Made by a program: the position numbers and the translations under genes. This document shows, one piece after another, positions 1 to 8,340 of a DNA stretch of 63,273 bases. The notes beneath the pieces are model-generated. The model was not told the DNA's origin and ran no database searches. It saw nothing but the letters and a program-made list of their open reading frames with translations. The stretch is from Candidatus Hydrogenedentota bacterium (GTDB taxonomy: Bacteria; Hydrogenedentota; Hydrogenedentia; Hydrogenedentales; SLHB01): positions 1 through 63,273 of the forward strand of contig DAOLNV010000024.1 of NCBI GenBank assembly GCA_035416745.1. The letters run 5' to 3'. Positions within the stretch are counted from its first letter, which is position 1. Each line of letters starts with the position of its first letter.

Positions 1-146
1 ACGGGTTGCGTTCCGAGAGGGTCACATTGCGAAGACCAGAATGTTCTGGCAAGGCGCCGATTCTCAGGGTCCGTGCTGCAGGGGGCCTTGGGGTTCTTCG
101 GGATGCCGCCCGAGGAGAGGCCGCGCTATGGGCTCGAGCATGGTGC
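1..146. other. Window edge, no gene assigned
   Basis: This stretch lies downstream of the last YfhO-type gene on the minus strand. Reading frames here run into the adjacent gene in the wrong frame and show no recognisable domain. I see no clear terminator hairpin with a T-run. Confidence 0.4.
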
Positions 147-2486
147 TCAAGGCGCGCAAACCTGACGTCGCTTCCTGCGAATAAGCGCACAAAGCGCCCA
201 AACCGTCATCAGGCACAGGACCGGACAGGACACCCACAGTCCCATGCGCAGCGAGGCCGGTTGGAAACGAAATTCGATGCGTGATACCCCCGGGTCCACG
301 AGCACGCCCCGGAAGTTGTGGTAGACGGGAAAAACGGGAGTCTCTCCCCCATCCGAGTACGCTCTCCATCCGGGATAGTAGGCATCGGTCAATACCAGGA
401 CGGAGCGTGCGGGCGCATCGACGCGAACGGCGACCTTGGCAGGCGTCCATTGTTCGATGATAGCCGTGCCAGGGGCGGCCGGGCGGGTGTCCAAGCCAAA
501 GGGCGGGACCGGGGCGTCGGTGATCGCGGCGGCGGCCGGGTTGAACGATTCCTCGTGCATTCGCAGGAAGAGCGCGTCGGGGTCTACAACCGTTTCGAGG
601 GACTGCACGAGAAACGCGCGGGGCATGGCCCGCGAACTGCGGTAGATATCGATGCCGTCGGCCGTGCCGGTTCGTTCGAGACTGGACAGATCGGCGGGGT
701 CCAGTTCCGCGCCTTCGGGAAACAGATAATACTGCAACGAACAGAGGGGCTCGGCCTTTCGCCAGTCGTCGGGATACGTCTTCTCGAGAAACTCCACAAT
801 GCGTTTTGGATAGAGGACGTCGTATCCGTGCAGTTGTTCGATGCGGTAATGCTGCATAAGGCCGGAATCGATTCCGGCTGTCAAGACGCTGATGCGCACG
901 GGGTGTCCCTTGGCCTGGAGTTCAGTCGTGAGTTTAGTTTCGGGGTAGAGTTGCGTTGCCGGGATGGTGGGCAGGAGGTCGCGCGACGCGAACACCAGGT
1001 CAACGGCCAGGACGAGTGCCAGGAGCCCGGCGACTGCCCGGACGGGGACGCGGAAACACGCTGCCGCCGCAATAGCCATTCCAAGCGCCGCAAAGCATGC
1101 CGCAAACAGGATTTGACGCAATACGTAGTCGCTCAGACCTTGCATGGCCAGTACGCGTTTATGGAACAGAAACAGGCCGGCGGCCAGCAAGAAGGGCACG
1201 GCAAGCACGGCAAGGGGGACGGCGAGCTCGCGCAGGCGGCGTTTGGCATCGAGCCAGTGCTGGACGCCAAAGGCGCCGAGGAGGGGCAGGCCGAACAACG
1301 GGAAGGTTGCATACCAGTACTTCCATACGGGGAGCGCGTTCAACGCGGAGACGGGTTGCGAACGCAACGCGAAGAAGATACCGGCCAGACTGGGGACGGC
1401 CAACGCCAATGCTTGCGCGCGCATGCGGGCGGAGAGCTTGCCCCGGGCGAACAAGAGTGCGAGCGCCGTCCATGTCACCGCTCCGATGTACAGAAACGCG
1501 GTAGTATTCGAGTTGTCCGCCTCATCCAGCCAGAAGGTCTCGTGCGCGGAGATGCCGAAAAAGCGCGGAATAAGAAGGCAGACAAGGGTCTGCAGGGGAA
1601 TTCCCGAGAACCTGGAGATCGTGTGTTGAAATGAGTCCAGCGAGATGTTGCTGTTGCGCACGTACTCGAGGAACGGCAGGATTTGGGGGGCACAGACAAG
1701 CAGGGCGAGCGCCCAGGCGCCGCCCGCGAGCATAACGGTTTTTCGAAAGGTGGTTGCCGGATGTTTTTCCAGGGTCACACGCAGGAAGAAATAGGCCCCG
1801 ACGCCAAGACAGCCCATGAAAGCGGTTTCGGGATGACCGGTCAGCAACATGAGGATTGCGCCGACGGTCAGTGTGGTGAATCCGGCCCGGGCCCTTCCGA
1901 GGGCGAGGTACTCGGCCCCGAGGACAACCACCGGCATCAATGCCAAGACCTCGGGCAGCGGCCAATAGAACCAGTTCAGGCAGATGCCGCTCATCATCCA
2001 CGCGAGCGAGAAAAAACGCGACGGTCCCGCGCTCAAGCCGATACCCCTTCCGCAGAGGTACGCCGTAACGCCGCAAAGCCAGAGACGCAACAGGAGGAAA
2101 ACCGTGTCGGCGGTGAAGGGGTCGAGAAACCAGTGGGGGATGCGCAACGGAAAAAGAACAGCGCTCTGGTAGTTTGCAAGCAGGGGGACGCCGGTCGATT
2201 CGAGGGGGTTCCACAGGGGCCACTGGGCGTTTTCGTGGGCCATTTGTTCGGCGGCGTGGAGTTTGACGAAGAAGGACAGGTATTCATAGGGGTTTCTGTT
2301 CTTTGCCGGCGTCAGGTCAGCGGGACGGTAGTATTTCCAGGGCGCGTGCTCGTAAAGGAGCGCGCCCGGGATGGTCCGTTCGCCTCGAAGAAAAGTCGCC
2401 GGAAACAGGCAGGCGACCATGACAAGCAACAGCAGCGCGTGTGCCAGCAGCTCTTGCCATGTCATGTGATGCGTATCGTGATTCAC
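147..2486 (-). CDS. YfhO-type polytopic membrane protein (array copy 7, last)
   Basis: This 779-residue protein has about 14 hydrophobic segments, then a soluble region of roughly 230 residues and one last membrane helix. It carries the marks shared by all seven copies: a 'WPLWN' block followed by 'PLLANYQSAV' after the first helix, GHPETAF in the middle, PRFFG, and DAYYPGW near the C-terminus. The last is typical of the YfhO family, whose Firmicutes members act as GT-C-type glycosyltransferases in teichoic-acid decoration. Here the residues before WPLWN are NAQ, not the GEW-type context (E before W) of the other copies. The start is GTG at 2486, 15 nt after the previous gene and preceded by AAGGA. 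It is cotranscribed with copy 6. Glycan transfer in the envelope is inferred from the family; donor and acceptor are unknown. Confidence 0.85.
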   Translation of the reverse strand: MNHDTHHMTWQELLAHALLLLVMVACLFPATFLRGERTIPGALLYEHAPWKYYRPADLTPAKNRNPYEYLSFFVKLHAAEQMAHENAQWPLWNPLESTGVPLLANYQSAVLFPLRIPHWFLDPFTADTVFLLLRLWLCGVTAYLCGRGIGLSAGPSRFFSLAWMMSGICLNWFYWPLPEVLALMPVVVLGAEYLALGRARAGFTTLTVGAILMLLTGHPETAFMGCLGVGAYFFLRVTLEKHPATTFRKTVMLAGGAWALALLVCAPQILPFLEYVRNSNISLDSFQHTISRFSGIPLQTLVCLLIPRFFGISAHETFWLDEADNSNTTAFLYIGAVTWTALALLFARGKLSARMRAQALALAVPSLAGIFFALRSQPVSALNALPVWKYWYATFPLFGLPLLGAFGVQHWLDAKRRLRELAVPLAVLAVPFLLAAGLFLFHKRVLAMQGLSDYVLRQILFAACFAALGMAIAAAACFRVPVRAVAGLLALVLAVDLVFASRDLLPTIPATQLYPETKLTTELQAKGHPVRISVLTAGIDSGLMQHYRIEQLHGYDVLYPKRIVEFLEKTYPDDWRKAEPLCSLQYYLFPEGAELDPADLSSLERTGTADGIDIYRSSRAMPRAFLVQSLETVVDPDALFLRMHEESFNPAAAAITDAPVPPFGLDTRPAAPGTAIIEQWTPAKVAVRVDAPARSVLVLTDAYYPGWRAYSDGGETPVFPVYHNFRGVLVDPGVSRIEFRFQPASLRMGLWVSCPVLCLMTVWALCALIRRKRRQVCAP

Positions 2487-2501
2487 GTTTCCGGTCCTTC
2501 T

Positions 2502-4859
2502 TCACTCCGGAGCCCGTCCGGCGCGTGGCCGGACGCTACTCAGCAGCGCCCCAACAGCCATCAACAGGCCGAATATCAATGCCAACGAGGAGATCGTCAA
2601 TCCCACATAGAAAACTCCGGGTTCCATGCGGAACGTGACGGTGTGCCCGCCTTGCGGCACGATGACGCCCCGGAATACGTGGTAGACGGGCAGGAGTTCG
2701 GTCCGCTGCCCATCCACATACGAGTGCCAGCCGGGATAATACGCTTCCGAGACCACTAGAAGACAGCGCTCGAGCGCATCTACTTTGACGACGAGTTCGT
2801 TTCGCGAACGGCGGGTGACGTTGGCAGTCCCCAGCTCGGTGGCCGGCGTGTCAGGCAACGGGGATTGAGGCCGCACTTCGGTAAGCGCGACGGCTCCGGG
2901 GTCGTAGCCAAGGGACCGCATGCGCTCGAACAGGGCGTCTACGTCTTCAATAACTTCGAGCCGGGGCACGAGGAACGCCCGGGGATATGCGCGGGTGTTT
3001 TGCATCACATGAATGCCGTTGAGGGTGGTGACGTGCCGAAAGTACGGGTCAGCTGCCGCGAGATCGTACGATTCTTCTCGAAACAGGTAGTAGTTGACCG
3101 AGCACAAGGGTTCGATGGTCTCCCATGCTTCGGGGTGGCATTCCTCCATAAAGCGCATCATGCGGCCCGGGTAAATGCCGTCGCAGGTCCAAAGCTGTTC
3201 GAGGTCGTACATTTGGAGAAGACCGGGTTTAATACCTGCTGACGCCATGCTGAAACGCGCGGGTTTCGGCAGACCGGAAAGATAATCTGTAAGGGGTGTC
3301 TCGAAATAGAAACAGCTGCGCGGGGCTGTAGGGAGCATATCGCGAGCTGCAAGGCCGAGGTCCCCAGCCAGCAGGGCCGCAAACAGCACAATCACAGCGC
3401 GCTTTCGCAGGACCACCCACGCCATGGTGGCCACGACCGCTGCAACCAGGAAAAACGCGGCATAGAGCAACTGGTGGTGGACATATCCTTGAAGCTCCGG
3501 CTGCATGGCAAGGACGCGGCGGTTGAAAAGGTATAGCGCCGCCGGTATCAGCATGATTGCAGGAATTACAGCCAGCGGCCGCCAGATGTCCGCAATCCTG
3601 CGCCGCTCCCCAAACCAGTGTTGCAGTCCTAATGCGCCCAGAAGCGGAAGCCCGAACATGGCGAATACACAGTACCAGAGCTGCCAGACAAACCGGAAGC
3701 CGGGCAGGTTGTGCAGCGGCTCGAGCCATCCGATTTGGAAGACCAGTAAGAGCGACAATGCACAGGGTATGGCAAGACACACCACTTGAGTTCTGCGCTT
3801 GCGCGGCCATACGCCCCGGGCCGTGAGGAGGGCGATGCAAGCCCATACGACAATGCCCGGATAGATAAGTGTGACGTAGTTCGAGTTCTCGACCGGCGTC
3901 ATCCAGAAATTGTCATCAGCTGTCAGACCGAAAAAACGCGGCACGAATAAGAGCGCAAGGCCACTGATCGGGATGGCTTTTTCAGCCGCGGTAGCGCGGC
4001 TCAATTGTTCAATGACGGCACTGCTGTGTTCGACATATTGAAGGAAAGGCAGAATCTGTACGGCGCACACGGCAAGAACGATGCACCACGCAGCGCCTGC
4101 GGCGGCCACGGGTTTCCAGAATGCCTGACCGTGCGGGCGTTGCCAAGCGAGACGCAGAACAAAGTACAGGCCTACGCCCACACTGCCTGTGAGAGCGGTT
4201 TCAGGATGTCCCGCAAGCATCATTGGAACCGCGCCTGCCAGCAATATGAAGAAGCCCTTCCGATACCGCGCGTCGAGGATGTATTCGGCGCCTAGAAAAA
4301 CCAGGGGCAAGAATGCGATTACGCCTGGCTCGGGCCAATACTGCCACGTGACGTTGTACCCGCTCATCATCATGCCGATCGAGAAGAAGGCGGCTGGTGC
4401 GCGGTCCAAGCGTATTCCGCGGCCGCAAAGATAGGCGTTGAACCCGCAGAGCCACAGCCGTGCCAGGTAGTAGATGGTCGTCGCGAGATACATTTCGAAG
4501 ACGACATGCAACAGCCGCAGCGGAAAGAATATGGCGCTCTGGTAATTGGCCAGAAGTGGCATGCCCGTGAACTGCAGGTGGTTCCAGAACGGCCACTCGC
4601 CGTCCCCAAACGCCTCGCGGGTAAGCTTGAACCAGAGATTGAACAGCGATAGAGCCTCCGAAGGCAACCAGTTCCTGGAAGGTACAAAGTCAGCCGGCGC
4701 GTATTCTTGCCAGGGCGCCATATCGAGCAATACGCGGCCCGGCAGGATGATTTCCCCCTTCACAAATGTTGCGGGAAACAGCACAGCCAGCAGGAGGACC
4801 AGGAGTATCCCGTGAAAAACGAGTTCGTGCCAGGTAATCAGTTGTGTTTTGACTGTCAC
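2502..4859 (-). CDS. YfhO-type polytopic membrane protein (array copy 6)
   Basis: This is a paralog of the neighbouring copies with the same order of motifs: DGEWPFWN, PLLANYQSAI, GHPETAL, PRFFG, then EAYYPGW in the C-terminal soluble part and a final helix. I chose GTG at 4859 because it aligns with the starts of the other copies ('TWHEL' matches 'TWQEL' of copy 7). The further upstream ATG at 4919 overlaps a consensus -10 box, so it is probably not transcribed. It begins a two-gene unit with copy 7, separated from the upstream five copies by an aldo/keto reductase gene on the other strand. Membrane topology and family are clear; the substrate is not. Confidence 0.85.
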   Translation of the reverse strand: MTVKTQLITWHELVFHGILLVLLLAVLFPATFVKGEIILPGRVLLDMAPWQEYAPADFVPSRNWLPSEALSLFNLWFKLTREAFGDGEWPFWNHLQFTGMPLLANYQSAIFFPLRLLHVVFEMYLATTIYYLARLWLCGFNAYLCGRGIRLDRAPAAFFSIGMMMSGYNVTWQYWPEPGVIAFLPLVFLGAEYILDARYRKGFFILLAGAVPMMLAGHPETALTGSVGVGLYFVLRLAWQRPHGQAFWKPVAAAGAAWCIVLAVCAVQILPFLQYVEHSSAVIEQLSRATAAEKAIPISGLALLFVPRFFGLTADDNFWMTPVENSNYVTLIYPGIVVWACIALLTARGVWPRKRRTQVVCLAIPCALSLLLVFQIGWLEPLHNLPGFRFVWQLWYCVFAMFGLPLLGALGLQHWFGERRRIADIWRPLAVIPAIMLIPAALYLFNRRVLAMQPELQGYVHHQLLYAAFFLVAAVVATMAWVVLRKRAVIVLFAALLAGDLGLAARDMLPTAPRSCFYFETPLTDYLSGLPKPARFSMASAGIKPGLLQMYDLEQLWTCDGIYPGRMMRFMEECHPEAWETIEPLCSVNYYLFREESYDLAAADPYFRHVTTLNGIHVMQNTRAYPRAFLVPRLEVIEDVDALFERMRSLGYDPGAVALTEVRPQSPLPDTPATELGTANVTRRSRNELVVKVDALERCLLVVSEAYYPGWHSYVDGQRTELLPVYHVFRGVIVPQGGHTVTFRMEPGVFYVGLTISSLALIFGLLMAVGALLSSVRPRAGRAPE

Positions 4860-4908
4860 GGCGCTCTTCTGCCATCTTTGCAGGGTAACAAGCAACGGTA
4901 ACAGCGGG

Positions 4909-4914
4909 ATTATA
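4909..4914 (-). promoter_or_regulatory. -10 box (TATAAT) for array copies 6-7
   Basis: On the minus strand a perfect TATAAT lies about 50 nt upstream of the GTG at 4859. No good -35 hexamer is visible. The region 4860-4973 is the divergent promoter region shared with the aldo/keto reductase gene. Confidence 0.45.
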
Positions 4915-4973
4915 CACATGTTTGCGTCTTTGCGGCGCTATTGCGCCAGAAAAGCCAAAACAGGAGCACAGAC

Positions 4974-5975
4974 ATGGCGTTTGACGACCAGCGCTACGAG
5001 CAACTGGACTATCGGCGGTGCGGAACCAGCGGGCTGTTTTTGCCCCCGATATCGCTGGGGATGTGGCACAACTTCGGCACACGGGCGGACCACGACACGT
5101 GCCGCGAGATGATGCGCACGGCGTTCGATTCAGGCGTGACCCACTTCGATCTCGCCAACAACTACGGTCCCGAACCCGGTAGCGCCGAGGAGCGTGTGGG
5201 ACGCATATTGCGCGAAGATTTTGCCGGGTACCGCGACGAGCTGATCATCTCGACCAAGGCGGGCTACAGGATGTGGCCGGGGCCGTACGGCGAATGGGGC
5301 AGCAAGAAATACCTGGCGGCTAGTCTTGATCAATCGTTGAAGCGCATGGGACTCGAGTATGTCGACATCTTCTATTCGCACCGTCCCGACCCCGGCACGC
5401 CGCTCGAGGAAACCCTGGGTGCGCTCGATCTCATCGTGAAACAGGGTAAGGCCTTGTATGCGGGCGTGAGCAATTACCGGGGCGCGTTCTTCGTGCAGGC
5501 GGCCGAAACGGTGAAACGTCATGACTGGACGCCCATCACCATTCACCAGCCCTGCTACAACATGATGCACCGCTGGATCGAAGCCGGCTTGCTCGAATAC
5601 ACCGCTCAGTATGGTGCGGGCGTGATCGTGTTTTCGCCGCTTGCGCAGGGGCTGCTCACGAACAAGTACCTGGACCCGTCGAATCCCATTCCCAGGGCCT
5701 CGCGGGCGGCTGATCCGGATGGGTTCCTGAAGAAAGAGGCTGTGACAGAAGATGTTGTGTCGCGGGTGCGGAAACTGGCGAATCTGGCCCAATCCCGGGG
5801 ACAGACCGTGGCGCAACTTGCGATTGCGTGGGTGCTGCGCGACCCGCGCGTCACCAGCGCGCTCATCGGCGCGCGTACGCCCGAGCAGGTGAAAGATTGC
5901 CTGGGCGCGCTCGATAACTTGGCGTTTACCAGAGACGAATTAGCGATTATCGACGCACTCTTCCCCGCGTATTGA
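4974..5975 (+). CDS. Aldo/keto reductase, YghZ (glyceraldehyde-3-phosphate reductase) type
   Basis: This 333-residue NADPH-dependent oxidoreductase has the complete AKR tetrad: D59 and Y64 in FDLANNYG, K95 in ISTKAGY, and H136 in YSHRPD. The insertion 'MWPGPYGEWGSKKYL' after the lysine is characteristic of the YghZ/AKR14 group, which reduces L-glyceraldehyde 3-phosphate and related aldehydes. The ATG at 4974 is preceded by CAGGAG with a 7-nt gap, better than the TTG at 4941. The gene interrupts the membrane-protein array on the opposite strand. Its last 29 nt overlap the end of array copy 5 tail to tail. Family assignment is firm; the physiological substrate is not determined. Confidence 0.92.
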   Translation: MAFDDQRYEQLDYRRCGTSGLFLPPISLGMWHNFGTRADHDTCREMMRTAFDSGVTHFDLANNYGPEPGSAEERVGRILREDFAGYRDELIISTKAGYRMWPGPYGEWGSKKYLAASLDQSLKRMGLEYVDIFYSHRPDPGTPLEETLGALDLIVKQGKALYAGVSNYRGAFFVQAAETVKRHDWTPITIHQPCYNMMHRWIEAGLLEYTAQYGAGVIVFSPLAQGLLTNKYLDPSNPIPRASRAADPDGFLKKEAVTEDVVSRVRKLANLAQSRGQTVAQLAIAWVLRDPRVTSALIGARTPEQVKDCLGALDNLAFTRDELAIIDALFPAY

Positions 5976-8340
5976 TAGCTTGTGCGGATAGCCGCCTGAG
6001 CTGCCAGAGTGCTCCAAGGAACGCAAACGACAGGGTTGCGGTCGAAATCGCCATGCCCAGACGAAAGCTCCACGGGGTGAATCGGAACTGGATGGTATGG
6101 CGGCCTTCCGAGACGCGCACGGCGCGGAACAGGCCATAAGCAGGGAACACGTCTGTGCGGGCGCCGTCGACCGAGGCGCGCCAGCCGGGATAGTACGCAT
6201 CAGTCAACACCAGGATGCAGTCCTGCCCGGCCTGGGCTTCGATCACGACCTCGTTATTGCTTCGTTTGAGCACTTCGGCGTGTCCGGCGGCCGCATTTTC
6301 ACTGGCAGGCAGGGGGGCCGGAAGGGGGCTTTCGAGCAGGCAGGTTTTTCGCGGGTCGAACGACGGGTCCATCATCTTATCGAACATGACGTCCAGGTTC
6401 TCGGCCGTTTCCGCATGCGCTACCAGAAAAGCGCGCGGAAACGCCCTCAGGTTCTCATAGACTTCAAGCCCGTCCGCTTTCAGCACCAACCTGAAGCGGT
6501 CGGGGTCATCATACGGCATTCGGGGGGGCTGTTCGGGGTCGTGGAGATAGAAACGGACACTGCAGACGGGCTCCATGGGCGCGGCGGCTTCGGCGGTGGG
6601 AAGGCCCAAGCGCCCGAGGAACTCGATGTTCCGCTGCGGATAGATGCCGTCGTAACCCCAGAGCTGCTCGATGCCGCATTGCGGAAACAATCCCGGATTA
6701 ATCCCCGCCGTGACGACGCCCACGCGCGGAGCGGGGGCTTGCCCCTTGAGGAAGCGGGTAGTCTCCGTCTCAGGGAATACCCAGGAGCGCGGCGCGGTGG
6801 GATGGTAATCTCTAGCGGCGTAAATGAGGTCCCCCGCCAATACCACCGTCAAAAGAAATACAAAAAGTCTGGGCGGCAATAGCCGCACCGAGGCGATGAA
6901 CAATCCCGCGCAAACGCCGATGAGGACGACGAAGGTCATAACTTCCCGCTGCACATAGGCGGCGATGCCAAAACTCTGCATGAGGGGGGCGTAGAAGGAT
7001 TTTGTTGCGAAAACCACGGCGACGGGGACGGCGAGAAGCAAGGCAGCGACCCCTGCATGCCGCCATTTGCGCGGCCTCCTGTTCCATTGTTCCAGGCCGA
7101 TGGCAGCGAGAAGCGGCAGTGCAAACGCCGGAAATACGACGTACCAGCAGCGCCACATGGCGTTCAAGGTCGAGAATTCCTGGATCGGATGCATGAATGT
7201 GAGATCCAGCGACATCAGGAATGCCAAGACCGCCGGGACCATCAAGGATACGGTCATGGGACGAAAAGACCGTCTTCCCCGAGCAAACAGGGCCGTGATG
7301 CCGCACCAGACCGCGATACCGGGATAGACGAGCGAAACAAACGTGCTGTTGATGAAACGCGGCTCGAGCTCCGACCAGAAATTCCCGTCTACCGTCGAGC
7401 CGAAGAAACGCGGCACCCATAATGCAATCAGCCCTGCGAACGGGAAAAAGCGTTTGTCGAAGTCGCTCTTATCGCGTGAGCCGGCTGTGTTTGAGTTGGC
7501 TACATACTCGAGGAATGGCACGATGACGACGACTGCGATGAGAATCGCAATGGCCCAGGCCCCTAAGGCCAGCAGCACCGCCCGCCCCACCGGTTGCCTG
7601 TTACCCGCCATCCAGATGACCCGCAGCAGAAAATAGACGCCGAGCCCCAGTCCGAAGGCAAAAGCGGTCTCGGGGTGGCCGGTCAACAACGTAAGAGTCG
7701 CTGAAACCGTCAGGAGCGCGAATCCGCGGCGTGAGCGGTCCCGCAACAGCCATTCGGCTCCGAGAAACAGCAGAGGCGCCCATGCGGCGTTGTCCGGCAC
7801 CGGCCAGTACGCCCACAGGAGATTGAAACTGCTCAACATCCACGCCAGCGAGAAGAACCGTGACGTTCCGGGGTGAAGCCCGATCCCGCGTCCACAGATG
7901 TAGGCGTTCATGCCGCACAGCCAGAGCCGCAGCAAGACCGTCAGTGAGGTGGCGGCATATATCCCGAGAAAGGCGTGGAGCAGACGGGCGGGATAAAACG
8001 GGTTGGACTGGTAGTTGGCCAACTGGGGCATTCCCATCATCTCGTAGTTGTTCCAGAGGGGCCACTCCCCCGCCTTCAACGCTTCCTGGGTGACAAAGTA
8101 GGTCTTGGTGAAGAACACGAAGACTTCGTTGGTGAGCCAGTTTTTCGGGGCGACGGCTTCGGGCGGCATGTTTTGGGACCACGGCGGGACGGTCGTCAAC
8201 CAGCCTCCGGGCAGCGCGAGTTCTCCGCGAAACGCCACGCCCGGAAACAGGATTGCCAGAAGCGCCAGCAGCACGAGGGCGTGCATGAGAAGCTCGCGCC
8301 ATCCGAGGGCCGGCGGCGTTCTGTCTAGTCTGTCATGCAT
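5947..8340 (-). CDS. YfhO-type polytopic membrane protein (array copy 5)
   Basis: This 797-residue paralog has AGEWPLWN, 'PQLANYQSNPFYP' (one leucine of the usual PLLAN replaced), GHPETAF, PRFFG and DAYYPGW in the usual order. There are about 14 membrane segments before the C-terminal soluble domain and one after it. The ATG at 8340 follows GGGAG with a 6-nt gap and overlaps the end of copy 4 by 16 nt, so translation is likely coupled. It is the last gene of the five-gene upstream block. Its 3' end overlaps the convergent aldo/keto reductase by 29 nt, leaving no room for a conventional terminator between them. An envelope glycan transferase role is inferred from the family only. Confidence 0.86.
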   Translation of the reverse strand: MHDRLDRTPPALGWRELLMHALVLLALLAILFPGVAFRGELALPGGWLTTVPPWSQNMPPEAVAPKNWLTNEVFVFFTKTYFVTQEALKAGEWPLWNNYEMMGMPQLANYQSNPFYPARLLHAFLGIYAATSLTVLLRLWLCGMNAYICGRGIGLHPGTSRFFSLAWMLSSFNLLWAYWPVPDNAAWAPLLFLGAEWLLRDRSRRGFALLTVSATLTLLTGHPETAFAFGLGLGVYFLLRVIWMAGNRQPVGRAVLLALGAWAIAILIAVVVIVPFLEYVANSNTAGSRDKSDFDKRFFPFAGLIALWVPRFFGSTVDGNFWSELEPRFINSTFVSLVYPGIAVWCGITALFARGRRSFRPMTVSLMVPAVLAFLMSLDLTFMHPIQEFSTLNAMWRCWYVVFPAFALPLLAAIGLEQWNRRPRKWRHAGVAALLLAVPVAVVFATKSFYAPLMQSFGIAAYVQREVMTFVVLIGVCAGLFIASVRLLPPRLFVFLLTVVLAGDLIYAARDYHPTAPRSWVFPETETTRFLKGQAPAPRVGVVTAGINPGLFPQCGIEQLWGYDGIYPQRNIEFLGRLGLPTAEAAAPMEPVCSVRFYLHDPEQPPRMPYDDPDRFRLVLKADGLEVYENLRAFPRAFLVAHAETAENLDVMFDKMMDPSFDPRKTCLLESPLPAPLPASENAAAGHAEVLKRSNNEVVIEAQAGQDCILVLTDAYYPGWRASVDGARTDVFPAYGLFRAVRVSEGRHTIQFRFTPWSFRLGMAISTATLSFAFLGALWQLRRLSAQAINTRGRVRR

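Noticed and set aside
64..450. 128-codon frame on the minus strand at the left edge
   Set aside because: It overlaps the YfhO-type gene in another frame and has no recognisable domain.
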